DNA from: Tolypeutes matacus
Taxonomy: Eukaryota > Chordata > Mammalia > Cingulata > Chlamyphoridae
DNA length: 64,000 nt
Direction: 5' to 3'
NCBI GenBank assembly: GCA_026826555.1
Contig: JAKSZT010053928.1
Coordinates: forward strand, 1,202,629-1,266,628
The position numbers and the translations under genes are program-made. The notes under the pieces were generated by a model. That model was not told the DNA's origin, made no database searches, and was given only the letters and a program-made list of their open reading frames with translations. Below are positions 10,846 through 22,094 of this stretch, in pieces (the stretch's first letter is position 1; every line of letters starts with the position of its first letter).

Positions 10846-12216
10846 AAGGGTTTTATAAACATACATTAAATATTATGATATACATTATTATTAAATTTCA
10901 TCTAACAAATATGTCCTGTTCCTAGGGGCAAGTGAGGAGAGGAAAGGGATGGATTTGGCAGGAGGAGTGGCAGGGGCAGATTTGGACAAAAGGAAAACAA
11001 GATTCAGATGTTTTGAGAAAGACAGTTCACAGGAGTTGGTAACTGATTAAATAAAGAGAGGTTTATTTACGTTTTCAATTTACAGGAGAGGTAATTGATT
11101 AAATAAAGAGGAGTTGAAGTTTCAGGCTGGGGTTGGGAGGGGTAATGAGAAAAAGAGTGTTGGTTTGGCATGAGCTGAGTTTGAGACATCTGAAGGATAT
11201 TTTGCCCAAGGAACATATTTCAAATTTTTTATTTTGAAATAAAATATCATGATCTTTTTTTATATATGAATGATACCTTGATATTTTCAGAGATATCCTT
11301 CCTTTAAGTGGGTTTGTTTGCAGTCTCCTATGGACAGCCTCAGGCAAGACTGAAGAGCCTCTGGTTAGTGTCATATAGCTGAGAAAATATTGTTTTCAGG
11401 ATTAAGAAATTAAAATTTAATTTACATTTAATCATAAAAACAAAAATAAAAATTACCAAACCTTGATTGCATTGATATTTCGTAATAGAGTGTCTTACCA
11501 TCAGTTACTATCATTTCCACAGATTAAAGTTAAAATTGTTCTCTCCTCATTGTAAGTTGAGTAATTTGACCAAAGTCTAATTGCTAAACACTGGCAAAGT
11601 CCAAGTTAAAACTCCACGTCTTTAATTCCATATCCCTTTTGCTTTATTCTTTTTTTTTTTAATTTCCAGAGCAGTTATAAATAACAAAAACATATTCATG
11701 AAAGAACCAGTAGCATATTCCTACAAGATTTCTCAAGCTTCACCTAACAGAGAAGGGAGCTACCCACCCTTCCCCCTTGTACCTTCACTGAGTTCTTCTA
11801 GTTACAGTATATCTGTCTACATTTGTTATTTCTCTTCAGTTCATTAGCCATCATCTGCTAGAATAAACAAAGGAATTTCAGTAGATTATTTTCATGTATG
11901 GATATATGTATGGTAGATTCCTCTTCACTCCATTCTCAGGACAAATTCTCAGGCACCCTTCCTGCCTTCCCTACAGAGAGATTTTTGCAAATATTTGATT
12001 CATTATTATTAGATTAAACATAAATTTTGACTTTTCAGATTAGATTCCCTTTTTAGTCTTAATTTAGTTTCCATGGAAAAGTGTGCATTAATGTCTTTCA
12101 AAAATTAAATTTGTTCTTTATCTGAAGAGCTGACACCACAAGGGGAGGGATTCCTTCAGTTTTCCACAAGCTACTTCATTCCTAACCTAAAGAGGTCACT
12201 CCTAAAAGTAAATATA
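10846..12216. other. Stretch without a recognised gene
   Basis: AT-rich DNA with short open frames of no known similarity. A near-duplicate pair of short blocks (AACTGATTAAATAAAGAG and AATTGATTAAATAAAGAG) occurs at about 11,041 and 11,092. Nothing else identified. Confidence 0.45.
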
Positions 12217-12224
12217 GCCATTTA

Positions 12225-12408
12225 AAAAAAAAATTTTTTTTTTTTTTTACGTACCGGAATCAGGGATTGACCTGGTATGTGGGAAGTTCCCCTGAGTTGG
12301 TTTTTTTCATTTGGTTGCTTGTTGTTGTTTTTTTGTTTGTCTGATTTTAGGAGGCATCAGGAACCGAACTCAGGACTTCCCGTGTGGGAAGCGCCACATC
12401 TGCTCCCC
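12225..12408 (-). mobile_element. DAS SINE, tandem dimer form, shortened
   Basis: Minus-strand dimer with a T-run, TACGTACCGGAATCAGGGATTG (tail-side unit, cut short), a TTGTTG/TTTG linker and the second unit ending GCGCCACATCTGCTCCCC. An 8-base TSD, GCCATTTA, lies at 12,217-12,224 and 12,409-12,416. Both units carry internal deletions relative to the copy at 10,624. Confidence 0.85.
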
Positions 12409-12416
12409 GCCATTTA

Positions 12417-13463
12417 TTTCTTGCATTTGCTCTGCCTAGGTTCTTCTGGGACTGCTGGTTAAGAGTCCAATCTAAGGCTAGCTAAGATTACATTCCTTTG
12501 CGGTTGTAGACAATTCTATTCTTAAAATTAGCTTTGAGAACTTATCTTCCAATCTGGCCGTGTGAAAGAGTATAATGAGAGATGGCTGTGCACCTGCATA
12601 AGGTACCAATTGATCTAGTGTCACGGGAAAGAGTGAGGGGAGCATGACCTTTAAACACAGTGAACCCACTCCACAGTAAACTTGACCTAACTGGGGGTTT
12701 CCAGCTCTGACCAATCATATCATAAACCCAGGGCTTGGGTTGGGAGCAGACAGGAAAGAAACTGAAGAGAGAGGAGCAGAGACCTCATCTTTCCTACACC
12801 TAAGGAAACAGAACACAATAAGGTTTCGGTGAGGCTGGAGGCCCATAGGTGACAGGATGGGGGATAAAGTTTGAATGCCAGGACTGGGTAGGACCATGGA
12901 GTGGGATTCCTGAACATCAAGGAGAAGCATGAGGGATGGGATCTCTGGTAGAAAGTGATGCTGCAAGGGAGAAATAGCGGCACCAAAGACAAGTGTTACT
13001 GGGATTTTACCTAGGGTAGGTCCTAAAGCATCCATTATCCTTGACTTAAATAACACATAGCAATGCAAGATCTAGATCTGATTTACTCCACTGACATTTT
13101 GAGTTACTCAGTAAAATATAGTTATAAAATATTCAAGAAGCAAAACGCAAAACAGGTCAAATTGCATTTTATCATACTTGATGCTTTTACTAGGATGCCT
13201 GAAAGTAAACTTTTAAAGGAGGAATGTAAATGATCTTGGGGATAAAACCATTTTTGTATATGATCTGCTAGAAGGTATTGATCAATCAACAAAAGTATTT
13301 ATTGAACTGAGTTAAGAAGGTGGGTATATGGATTAGACTAATTCTTGCCTCAATAATAATTCTGTACTAATGATCATTTTTTGGTAAACACTCAGAAATC
13401 ACCTATTTAATTAATTCTGCTGTTTTCCTTTGCCCAGGATTCATATTAAAATCACACTTCCTT
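12417..13463. other. Stretch without a recognised gene
   Basis: Around 12,480-13,070 the composition is less AT-rich and overlapping minus-strand frames of 78-117 codons are open. None has a signal, domain or composition that I recognise, so they are not annotated as genes. No repeat identified. Confidence 0.45.
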
Positions 13464-13473
13464 AGCACTGACA

Positions 13474-13858
13474 CTTTTTTTAAAAAGATTTATTTATTTA
13501 TTTATTTCTCCCCGCCCCTCCCCTCGTTGTTTTGTGCTCGCTGTCTGCTCTCTGTGTGTTCTTCTGTGTCTGCTTGTCTTCTCTTTAGGTGGCACTGGGA
13601 ACCGATCCTGAGACCTTCTGGAGTGGGAGAGAGGCACTCAATCTCTTGCGCCACCTCAGCTCCCTGGTCTGCTATGTCTCTTATTGTCTCTCTTTTGTGT
13701 CTCTTTTTGTTGTGTCAGCCTGCTGCACCAGTACTCTTGTGCGGGACAGCTCACCACGTGGGCCAGCTTGTCTTTCACCAGGAGGCCCTGGGAATCAAAC
13801 CCTGAACCTCCTATATGGTAGTCGGGAGCCCAATTGCTTGAGCCACATCCACTTCCCA
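13474..13858 (-). mobile_element. DAS SINE, long two-headed form
   Basis: Minus strand, about 385 bases, flanked by the TSD AGCACTGACA at 13,464-13,473 and 13,859-13,868. The outer head (about 13,775-13,858) ends GAGCCACATCCACTTCCC. A second head lies at about 13,588-13,670 and contains GGGAACCGATCCTGAGACC and GCGCCACCTCAGCTCCC. Same architecture as 2,132-2,583. Confidence 0.92.
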
Positions 13859-14055
13859 AGCACTGACATTCTTTAATTTTGTTCTCTTCCTATTCTCTTG
13901 ATCTATCTGTCTTTAATCTTTTTATATGAAGATCTGACTTTAAAGTAATTGACATAATTTCTTCTTTTACAAACCCACTTGCAAATTATCTGGTGGGTAC
14001 ATTTTTCTTATCCAAATTCAGGAAAATTAGATTTATTATAAAACTGATATTTTGA

Positions 14056-14153
14056 GGGGAGCAGATGTGGCTCAAGTGGTTAGGCATCCGCCTCCCACAT
14101 GGGAGGTCCTGAGTTAGGTCCCAGTGCCTCCTAAAGAAAAAACAAAACAGACG

Positions 14154-14188
<35 letters not shown>

Positions 14189-14321
14189 TAGACTAACAAA
14201 AACAATGAGTGCAAACAATGAGCAAAAACAACAAGCAAAACAGCAAGCAAACAGACGAGGGAGCCATCTCTGGGGAGGGGGTGGGAAGTATAAATAATTA
14301 AAAAAAAAAAAAAAAAAAACC
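14056..14321 (+). mobile_element. DAS SINE with internal and terminal A tracts
   Basis: Head (14,056-14,134) with TGGCTCAAGTGGTT and a degraded B box, ending CTCCTAAAG. It is followed by an A-run, a spacer ending GAGGGAGCCATCTCTGGGGAG and a second A-run. A 12-base TSD, CTGATATTTTGA, lies at 14,044-14,055 and 14,322-14,333. The same GACGAGGGAGCCAT spacer occurs in the copy at 26,903. Confidence 0.92.
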
Positions 14322-14352
14322 CTGATATTTTGAAAGTAGAATAATACCTTTT

Positions 14353-14405
14353 GGAAAGTTAAAACTTTAATTTTGATTTTGCTGAGATATGAACCAATAA
14401 AAATG
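14353..14405 (+). repeat. 53-base direct repeat, copy 1
   Basis: Aligned without gaps to 15,574-15,626 at 47 of 53 positions, with all mismatches in the middle. Likely part of an unnamed dispersed repeat. The second copy is interrupted on its right by a DAS SINE. Confidence 0.6.
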
Positions 14406-14699
14406 TTCTGAGGAACATCAGTGGTGCTAAAGTATAATTTTCAAAAAGTTAGAAACAAAATTTTCTATAAATATAAAATGAAGATACATCAAAGATTTCA
14501 TCAGCTCAATAATTTATGAAGGAATCAGTAAGATATTAAGATCAGTTCAAAGGAGACTTTGAAGAGCCTGTTCATATCAATAACTATTTGAGTTGTAGTA
14601 ATAAATATATGTACATACAGTCAGGATGGCTGAAATGAATTTGTGAATAGATGCAAGATTGGTTAATATTTCATAGGGCAATAAAATACAATGTTTATG

Positions 14700-14778
14700 T
14701 GGAGCAAGTGTAGCTCAGTGGTTGAGCGCATGCTTTACATGTACAAGGTCCTGGGTTCAATACCCTTTTAAAAAAAAA
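14700..14778 (+). mobile_element. Diverged tRNA-like SINE monomer
   Basis: Reads GGAGCAAGTGTAGCTCAGTG with A box TAGCTCAGTGG and B box GGTTCAATACC, followed by a short A-run. It looks older than the other DAS copies or belongs to another tRNA-derived subfamily. It lacks the CTCCTAAA ending and a visible TSD. It is not a tRNA gene: the 3' acceptor half does not pair. Confidence 0.75.
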
Positions 14779-15301
14779 CACGTTTGCTCTATCCCTGGAG
14801 ATCCACCATCTGGGAAATGGGAAATAGATGCCTCTACAACATTCTCCCTTCAGTAACATCTCACTAAATGCATCCCTCTTACTCTCCCCTCAACCCCCTA
14901 CACACACCATATACTATGCACCATGTAGGGTGTATCAGAATGGACATAGGGTATATCAGAATGTGGAGAGGCAAACCTATATAGTCTGTAAAAAGCCTCT
15001 CCTCCATGCTGCTTCTCTGCAGACCCCATATAATGATATACCTCATCAGGAGAATGTGCCTTACCCCATCCTTGAAAATCATTCAACATCTTCTTCCCAT
15101 CAATAAAACTCATTTTCCCTTTTTCCATTCTTACTGCATTTATAAAAAGTTAGACTTGCTATTTTGATAAATTAAGAAGTTAAGTGTATTACATTTTCTG
15201 GAAAACATATTTTTGTTTTATTGGGAGCCTTCATTGCCTTAATTCAAAGAAGTTACAAGTATAGAAATTTCAGTCAGGATGGCAAGTGGTGAAGGAGCTA
15301 A

Positions 15302-15420
15302 GTTTTGACATTTAGTCAACAAATATTTCTTAAGTAGCTGGTAAGTGAAAGGCACTATGTATTAGGAGCTGTGAAAGAAATCAAGTTGCTTGAGACTTGG
15401 TCCAATTTCACAAATTGGAA
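15302..15420 (-). repeat. LINE-2-like remnant
   Basis: TTTAGTCAACAAATATTTCTTAAGTAGCTGGTAAGTGAAAGGCACTATGTATTAGG is the reverse complement of the typical L2 3' end. Diverged, limits approximate. Confidence 0.5.
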
Positions 15421-15573
15421 AGTGAAATAAAACATTTATACAAATACATATAATGCAAGATATGTTCTCTTTTTCAAATATTAGAAATTATTTATAATGA
15501 AAGTTAAGTGATCAATAAGGAAAATTTTGAACAAAAGTATGAAAAACATTATCCAGAGTTCCAACACCAAAGT

Positions 15574-15626
15574 GGAAAGTTAAAACTTTAATTTTGATCT
15601 TTTCAAAATATGAACCAATAAAAATG
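15574..15626 (+). repeat. 53-base direct repeat, copy 2
   Basis: Partner of 14,353-14,405. Similarity appears to resume weakly after the SINE (TTCCTAGAAGCAT against TTCTGAGGAACAT), so the SINE probably landed inside this older repeat. Confidence 0.6.
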
Positions 15627-15847
15627 GGGGAGAAAATGTGGCTCAAGTGGTTGAGCACCTGCTTCCCACATGGGAGGTACTAGGTTCGGTCCCTGGTGCC
15701 TCCTAAAAACAAAAACAAACAACAAGCAAACAAATGAAAAAACTAAGGGGAGCTGATGTGGCTCAGTGGTTAAGCGCCAGTTTCCCACTTTTGAGGTCCT
15801 AGCTTCAATACCCGGCCCTGGTACCTAAAAAAGAAAAAAAGAAAAAA
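15627..15847 (+). mobile_element. DAS SINE, tandem dimer form
   Basis: Unit 1 (15,627-15,706) has TGGCTCAAGTGGTTGAGCACC and GGTTCGGTCCC. After an AAACAAACAACAAGC linker, unit 2 (about 15,747-15,828) has GTGGCTCAGTGGTTAAGCGCC and ends in an AAAAGAAAAAAAG tail. Both units are in the same orientation. No clear TSD found. Confidence 0.9.
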
Positions 15848-16689
15848 GTTCCTAGAAGCATTTTAACATTTTAGAGAAATTATTAATATTTTATTAATAT
15901 TTTAGAGAAACCATTATTAATATTTTAGACACATTTCTTCCAGTTCATGTTTTTGAGGCTCGCCTTTTTTTTGATATAGTTATCATCTTAATAAATATAA
16001 GATTTTGCATCCTGTTTTTTAAACTTAGTATTATATTTCAAGTCCTTTGAATGGCTTAGTAGATATCTGTTAACTTTTGTTTGTCAAGCAGCCTGTATTT
16101 TGAAAACTGCGTCTTCCCTAAGCTAAGAGATTATGGTTGGCCAATCACGGTACCCCACTCTTCTGGAAATAGAGATTGGTTTACAAGCAGTCTCCTGGCC
16201 TAAGCTGGGCCAACCCTGCTTTGGGAGATTAATATAGTTGCTCAAAGACCTCTAAGAGGTCTCCAAACTGCCAGGGGCCATACTGCCCACCACATGCAGA
16301 AAACTTGTAAGAATAAAGCCAGTTAGAAGGAAAGGAGTAGAGAAAGAGAGATTCCTGAGGAGATTGTTTAAGCATCTGGATATAGCTGTGCCAAAACCAA
16401 TTCAGAACTGAAACTCTATTAATTTGGGAGGAAAAACATTTTCTTTAATTGTTTAAAATAAGTCAAGTGGGCTTTCTGTCATTTGCAACAATAAAAAGTT
16501 CTGACAAGATACTCGTAAATTCATCATAATTTAAAACTATTTGGTTTTATGCACAAAAACCCTATTTATAGCAAGGGTAATAAATTTGGTCAAAACAGTA
16601 AAAAAGATTCCATATTAGAATTTGCAAAATTTTCTCCCATTAACTTTCCATAATATTTTCTTCTTTCCTTGCTTCTTTCATCTTATTCT
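15848..16689. other. Stretch without a recognised gene
   Basis: Includes ATTAATATTTTAGAG tandem-like repetition at about 15,880-15,930 and a moderately GC-rich block at 16,100-16,380 with an AATAAA. That block could be an old interspersed repeat, but I cannot name it. No coding region recognised. Confidence 0.4.
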
Positions 16690-17065
16690 CCTTCCATGTT
16701 TATTCTCACTAAACAAACTTTTATTGATTGATTATTTACCATGTGCTAGTCACAGTGCTAAGTGCTGACATATAATAGTGAATAAAGGGAAGCAGCTGAG
16801 GCTCAATTGGTTGGGCTCCCATTTACAATATGGGAGGCCTCCTGGCGAAGGCAAGCCGGCCCGTGCGGCATGGTGAGCTGATGACCCGTGCAGTGAGCTG
16901 ACGCAGCAAGATGATGCAACAAAGGGAGACAAGCAGACACAGAAAAACCCAAAGCAAATGGACACAGCGAGCACAAACAGCAAGGGGGGGATAAATAAAT
17001 AAAAATAAATCTTAAAAAAAAAAAAAATAGTGAATAAAACAGTCTTGGTCCCTGCCTTCATGGAG
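16690..17065 (-). repeat. LINE-2 3' end split by a SINE
   Basis: The left part (about 16,700-16,786) and right part (17,026-17,065) together read as a minus-strand L2 3' region: ACAAACTTTTATTGATTGATTATTTACCATGTGCTAGTCACAGTGC, then GTCCCTGCCTTCATGGAGCTTG. The DAS SINE at 16,787-17,025 separates them. Confidence 0.65.
16787..17025 (+). mobile_element. DAS SINE, one-headed form with spacer
   Basis: Head with GAGGCTCAATTGGTTGGGC and a degraded B box, then the spacer GCAGCAAGATGATGCAACAAAGG shared with the long forms, but without the second head. Ends in ATAAATAAATAAAAATAAATCTTAAAA. A 13-base TSD, AATAGTGAATAAA, lies at 16,774-16,786 and 17,026-17,038. Compare 48,846 and 50,554. Confidence 0.93.
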
Positions 17066-17144
17066 CTTGTGGTTGCACAGACTTTCTTCTTTCCACATTA
17101 TACAGCACTGTACAGTACAGCACTGGTATGGGAGCATTCATTTA

Positions 17145-17685
17145 TTGTTTTATTTTTATTTTTTAACTTTATTTTATACATTTAATAATTGAAAATATAA
17201 ACAATTAAAAACTAAAAAGAAAACAGTTGAATGAGAACATACATTTCTCAATTAAATGTGCTGGATACATATAAATTTTTTTTGGGATCATATATGTTAT
17301 ACAATATATTTGGTTCATAGTAACGCAATCATACAGTATATTTGTCCTTTTGTGTCTGGCTTGCTTCGCTCAACATGTCTCCAGTTTTATCCATGTTGTC
17401 ATATGCTTTACGACTTCATTTCTTCTTACAGCTGCATAATATTCCATCATGTGAATAGACCACAGTTTGTTTATCCATTCATCTATTGATGGTCACCTGG
17501 ATTGTTTCCAACCTTTGGTAATGGTGAATAATGTTGCTATGAACATCAGTGTGCAGATGTCTGTTCGTGTCACTGCTCTCAGTTCTTCTGGGTTTATACC
17601 CAGTAGTGGTATTGCAGGGTCACGTGGCAAGTCTATATTCAACTTCTTTAGGAACTGCCAAACAGTCCTCCACAGTGGCTGTGGT
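17145..17685 (-). mobile_element. 5'-truncated LINE-1 with target-site duplication
   Basis: Minus-strand L1 3' UTR plus the end of ORF2 (open frame 17,493-17,690 includes [19 protein letters not shown]). A 12-base TSD, AGCATTCATTTA, lies at 17,133-17,144 and 17,686-17,697. Same 3' UTR type as the copies at 1,248 and 28,746. The ORF2 part contains frameshifts or stops between about 17,330 and 17,490. Confidence 0.92.
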
Positions 17686-17697
17686 AGCATTCATTTA

Positions 17698-18760
17698 GAT
17701 TCATAGTTGGAAATACTTTTTCAAACAACAGATGATATTAATATACTAATACTATTTTTTAAAAACCTTTCTATCATCCTGAGATATCCAATAATTATTG
17801 TGTAGGTATTATCCAAACAATGTAAGTCAAATAATGATAGAAGCCTTTAAAATTTTTGAATGCTCTAAGTATTTAGACATTATATAACCTGTTCACTTTT
17901 TGGCTTTCAAACATATACATGCCTTAAGTTTCCATTCTTTTTTTATTAGACACTAAATCATTTTCCATATATTAAAAAGGATCATAGTGATAAAATCAGT
18001 GCACAGGGAAATGCCACAGGTACAGTTTATCTGGCAAATGGAAATAAGTAAAGTGAACGTTATTTATGGAAGATTATCCCAAGTTATTTGCATTCACTCT
18101 TAGAATAATGTATAGGCATTTGAAAATATTTTGACTAACATAAAAGAGGACTTAACCTCCTAGATAAACCTTATGGAATATTTTTGGAATGAAATACCAA
18201 AACATATCAGTAAGGTGATGATAAATATATTTGAAAAGAACAAATTTTATAACTGAAGCCATTACAGAAAAACTCTTTCTAGAAGTAAAGGTAGATTGCA
18301 ACTCCTTTCACAGGAGGGTTAAAGAATATTTAGGGCACATTTGGCTTTCCTGCTAAGCAGGATGGCCCTCCAAAGAAGGAGTCCTGCTTCCCAGCCTCCC
18401 AGACAGGGTGTGTGCACACGACAGCAGAGGAGTCAGGATAGGAGGGGCTCTTCTGACAGACTGCAGGACCCCTTGGACACGGTGACTTCCTCGTGTTTTC
18501 TGGCGAGGGAACAGCGGGTCTGATATTTGGGCTTGCAGGACAACAGAAGTGCATGGGCCAGTTGTGTGTCCTCTTACCTCAGGTGGTCTAGAAGAGATGG
18601 CCATTAGAGTCGCCCCCTAATGGAGTTCACAGGGTATAGACTCTTAACCAAGGGTAACCAGGGATTCCAGGGCTCGCCTGTCTAGACACCAGTAACACAT
18701 CAATTATTTCTAAATAGTTAGATGAAAGCCAGTCTCACCTTATTTCAAACATAGCTTCGA
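17698..18760. other. Stretch without a recognised gene
   Basis: AT-rich until about 18,300, then a GC-richer block (18,320-18,690) with overlapping frames on both strands. The frames show no similarity that I recognise. The sharp composition change could reflect an old LTR or an exon-like island; I cannot decide. Confidence 0.4.
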
Positions 18761-18942
18761 TAATGATTTTTAACCTTGACTGCACATTAGAATCAGTTGG
18801 GAGCTTTTTAAAGTCCTGATGTTCAGGCTGTACCCCAGACCAAGCAAATCGGAATCTTTGGGGGAGGGACCCAGACACCAGTGGGTTTTAAAGCTCCGCA
18901 GGTGATTTAAATAGTCAGTCAAGGCTGAGAACCCCTGTAATA
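18761..18942. repeat. MER5-like DNA transposon remnant
   Basis: TTAACCTTGACTGCACATTAGAATCAGTTGGGAGCTTTTTAAA through GGCTGAGAACCCC matches the pattern of the small hAT-Charlie relatives MER5A/B (ends TTCTCAA...TTGAGAACC; CATCAGAATCACCTGGAGGGC inside). It is non-autonomous and carries no transposase. Confidence 0.65.
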
Positions 18943-19209
18943 GAATCTAAAATCCAACATCTGTATTATAATCAAGTTGTAACACCTAACTCTTAAAAAA
19001 AGGCTTACAGGCTTTACTTGCTTTAGGGGAGGGGCTGCTCTGGTGATCAAAGAAATAAAGACTTGTTGACGTAGTGGCACTTGCTTGGAGGATCCCTGAG
19101 AGAAGACTGTCTTGGGGGCTCCTTATGAAGATCTCATGATATCTTTTTTTATCCCCTTTTTTGGGTAATATTTTTGCTGGATTTTCTGTAGGTTCTTGGC
19201 AATGTTACC

Positions 19210-19790
19210 AAAAAAGAATTTGAAGTACATGCCGGTTCAGTTAGCCCAGTGGTTTATTAAGAAAATGAGAGAAGAGAAATGGGAGAAAATAACAGATTAT
19301 GGGTCCCAGGTATACTTGCAGGTTGGTCCAGGTAGAGAGGAAAAGGGCTAAAAAGTATAAAAAGGGTTAAAAGGGGGGGGGGAGGGGCTGATTTACAGAC
19401 TACAAATCCCCATTACAGATTACAAATCCCCAGGTCTACTTGCTTGGTGGTCCAGGCCAGGAGAGAAAGGGTAGGGGGAAAAGAAAAAAAGGGTTGATTT
19501 AACGTCTTTGCTTGCTTTTTAAACCATTAATTACCCCTTCCCTTGTTAATGCCTGGGGGGGAAAGAGTCCCGGCTATTTGCAGTTTTGATTGGTTACCCC
19601 ACCCGTCAATTGCCTGGAGGGACCCAATGACAAGGGCTTTTCCTTGATCCTGGATGAAATCCCGTTCCCAATGGGGGTTCTCGCCGGTTTCATCCAGCAA
19701 CGATCTTGTGTAGTTTCCATGGCCACGTGTTTCACTGCCGTGGTGTTTTGCCAGGTCCAGATTCGTCTTTTTTATTCCCTAATCTAACCT
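19210..19790. repeat. Possible solo LTR or other dispersed repeat
   Basis: A bounded GC-richer block in AT-rich DNA. It has a TATAAAA-like site at about 19,358, a G-run at 19,371-19,383, a tandem pair of ACAGATTACAAATCCCC-type units at 19,395-19,432, an inverted CCAAT (ATTGG) near 19,590 and an AATAAA on the minus strand at about 19,250. The features suggest an LTR, but I found no 5'-TG...CA-3' ends with a TSD, so this is tentative. Confidence 0.35.
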
Positions 19791-20489
19791 ACCTCAATAT
19801 TGCTTCTGTGTTTATTCGCACTTTTTGCACTTCATGGGGTATGTTTACACATACATGTTGTGTGTATGTGTTTGTGTGCTGAGACAGAACAAAGCGATTT
19901 CGAGGATATTCCTCAGGAGAAAGTGTCACCCTTACTCGCCTTGGGTTGCTTTGTATTTCCACCAAAACAGGAATCAAAATGGGGAGCCATAACTGAAGGG
20001 GAGCTCCAAATTTTCAAACCACGACTGTTCTCAATGCCTCCGGTTTTTCCATAAACCTGTAGGACAAGAGAGATCAGTTTGCTAATTGGGAGTTTTCTAA
20101 TAGAAATGCAAAATAGGTTAAGGGCTTTGCTAAGAAGGACTTTATCCCACCCACCCCCAATACTAGATAAGGAATTAAATCAAGATCCCCATGGTACCTT
20201 AAGGCAGCCCTGAGAAAGCCTTTACTTTTTAAACACTCAGAAAAAGAGCTGGTAAAAGGCAAGATATGATTCATCATTAAACTAAAGATACTTCTTTGAA
20301 GACTCCACTTGAGAAATATCAGGCCTCTAATCCAATATATCCCTGTTCCCACATTCTCTCCCTGCCCAATACATGCATGGCTTTTGCTGTTTTTTTCTTT
20401 TTTTTAAGCGTTATGGTTTAGAAAATCCACGGATGTTTAGTTAACTATCACCAACTTTCATTCTTTTCATGGGACTTCTGTATTTCAGT
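19791..20489. other. Stretch without a recognised gene
   Basis: Open frames of 60-92 codons on both strands show no recognisable similarity. No repeat identified. Confidence 0.4.
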
Positions 20490-20650
20490 GTAGAGTGGAA
20501 AAGGGAGCACGGACCTTCATATCAGAAGCATCTAGATTTGAATTTCTGCTCTGTAACTACAGCAAATTTATTTAACTTTTCAGAACTTCAGTTTCTTTGT
20601 AAAATAGGCACAGGGTTGCTCTAGGGAGAGTGTAATTATATGTGAAGTTT
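20490..20650 (+). repeat. MIR SINE remnant
   Basis: Runs from GGAGCACGGACC through TGAATTTCTGCTCTGTAACT and AACTTCAGTTTCTTTGTAAAATAGG, the order expected of a plus-strand MIR (tRNA part, then CORE). Diverged. Confidence 0.65.
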
Positions 20651-20774
20651 GAGGTACACGATGGGGAACCAATAATTGGTAATGTTTAATGTTAAAGTTT
20701 TAATACTTTTTTTAAAACCTGAAGGTTTTTTCCCATCTTATACTTTCCAGTAATAATCCATCACTACTGAGTTC

Positions 20775-20876
20775 CTGCACTTGACTGCAAGCTCCATGAA
20801 AACAAGAATTCCTTTAATCTAATTCAGTGCCTGGGTTAGGAGAGATGCTCAATAAATATTTGCTGGTTGAATGTAT
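20775..20876 (+). repeat. LINE-2 3' end
   Basis: CTTGACTGCAAGCTCCATGAAAACAAG through CTCAATAAATATTTGCTGGTTGAATG is the characteristic conserved L2 3' terminus. 5' part absent. Confidence 0.75.
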
Positions 20877-21066
20877 ATGTCTGAGGTTGAACAACGTGCT
20901 CAAAATCTATCACATGAAGAAATATGGTTACTGTGATATGAAAGAATTTTGGGACTCATGTTATTGATGGATATGGTAAGTCACAAGGATAAAATCTCAT
21001 GTTATTAAATTGAAAACATTAACCTCTTCCCCATTATTTTCTGTTTTTCTTCTTTGGACTAATGCT

Positions 21067-21310
21067 ATAGCATAGCAATTAAAAGCATGGGCTCTGGAGT
21101 TTTACCACCTGGATTTGAATCCAGACTCCATTACTTACTCACTATGCAGAAATAAACTAACCACTCTGTTCCTCAGTTTTCACATCTGTAAAAATGGGGA
21201 TGATGATGATAATAAAACCCATTGCACAGAGCTGTTGTGACAGTTAAGTGAGCAAATACATGACTAAGTGCTTAGCGGTTGGCACACAGTATAGTCAGCT
21301 CTTCTTCTCA
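21067..21310 (+). repeat. MIR SINE
   Basis: A nearly complete MIR: TATAGCATAGCAATTAAAAGCATGGGCTCTGGAG, then TTGAATCCAGACTCC (B-box region), CTCAGTTTTCACATCTGTAAAAATGGGG (CORE), then CTTAGCGGTTGGCACACAGTA. Confidence 0.85.
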
Positions 21311-22089
21311 CTCCTCCCCTGGGTCAGGCCTATGCTGGCTATTCCATCATCCTTCTATTCCCAGGGTTAGGAGGAATTGTCTCTTTTGGCCCCTGGATCC
21401 TGGAGAAGTGGGCATTTTCCTGACTTTGCTAGAGTTTACTGGGTTTGCCTGCCAGTGATGAGACTGCAGTTTTCCCAGCCACCTGACTGGCTGCTTCACA
21501 AGCTTATCCTAAAATCGCTCACCTCTTCTTCCTGGTTAAAAACATTCACCCTCCGATCACTTTCCCTGAAGTGAGCTTCCCATCAGCAAGCATCCTCTTT
21601 CCTTATGCTCCTGCCCTCCCTCCTTGCTGGGGCCCTTCTACCCTAAATTAGCGTTTTCTAGCTTCTCTACACTTCCCCTCTACAGCTATGGTTTCTTTTT
21701 ACCCTTTCACAATCTTCTCTCTCCATGTCCTTGGTATGGTATGCATAAACACATAAAAAGATGGGAGAAAACATGGGTAGTGTCAAGTGGCAGAAGCTGG
21801 GATTCCTAATCAGTTCCTCCTTTTTCCCTTCTGAGGATTATTACTGTATGAGACTGTCATCCTCCACCAGTAGCAGCCTCTAACTGGTATTTGCCTCCCT
21901 GCAGGAAGAAACACTAAAAGGAGGGTAATTTGCTCCTGGCCTTCTCTCTAGGTTTCCCAAAATCAAAGCCACATATCCTTTCATTACAAGTCTTGAAATG
22001 GGCTCTGCTTCTGTACAATTTCCTCATTCACTAGGCTGAACATCTGTAAATTCATTTAACTTTTAGAAGGAAAGAAAGGGAGGAATCCT
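21311..22089. other. Stretch without a recognised gene
   Basis: Relatively pyrimidine-rich DNA with three short frames of about 60 codons and no known similarity. The old L1 begins near 22,090. Confidence 0.45.
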
Positions 22090-22094
22090 CATCA

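Noticed and set aside
12478..13068. Minus-strand frames of 78-117 codons
   Set aside because: No similarity or signal that I can recognise, and several alternative frames are open at the same place.
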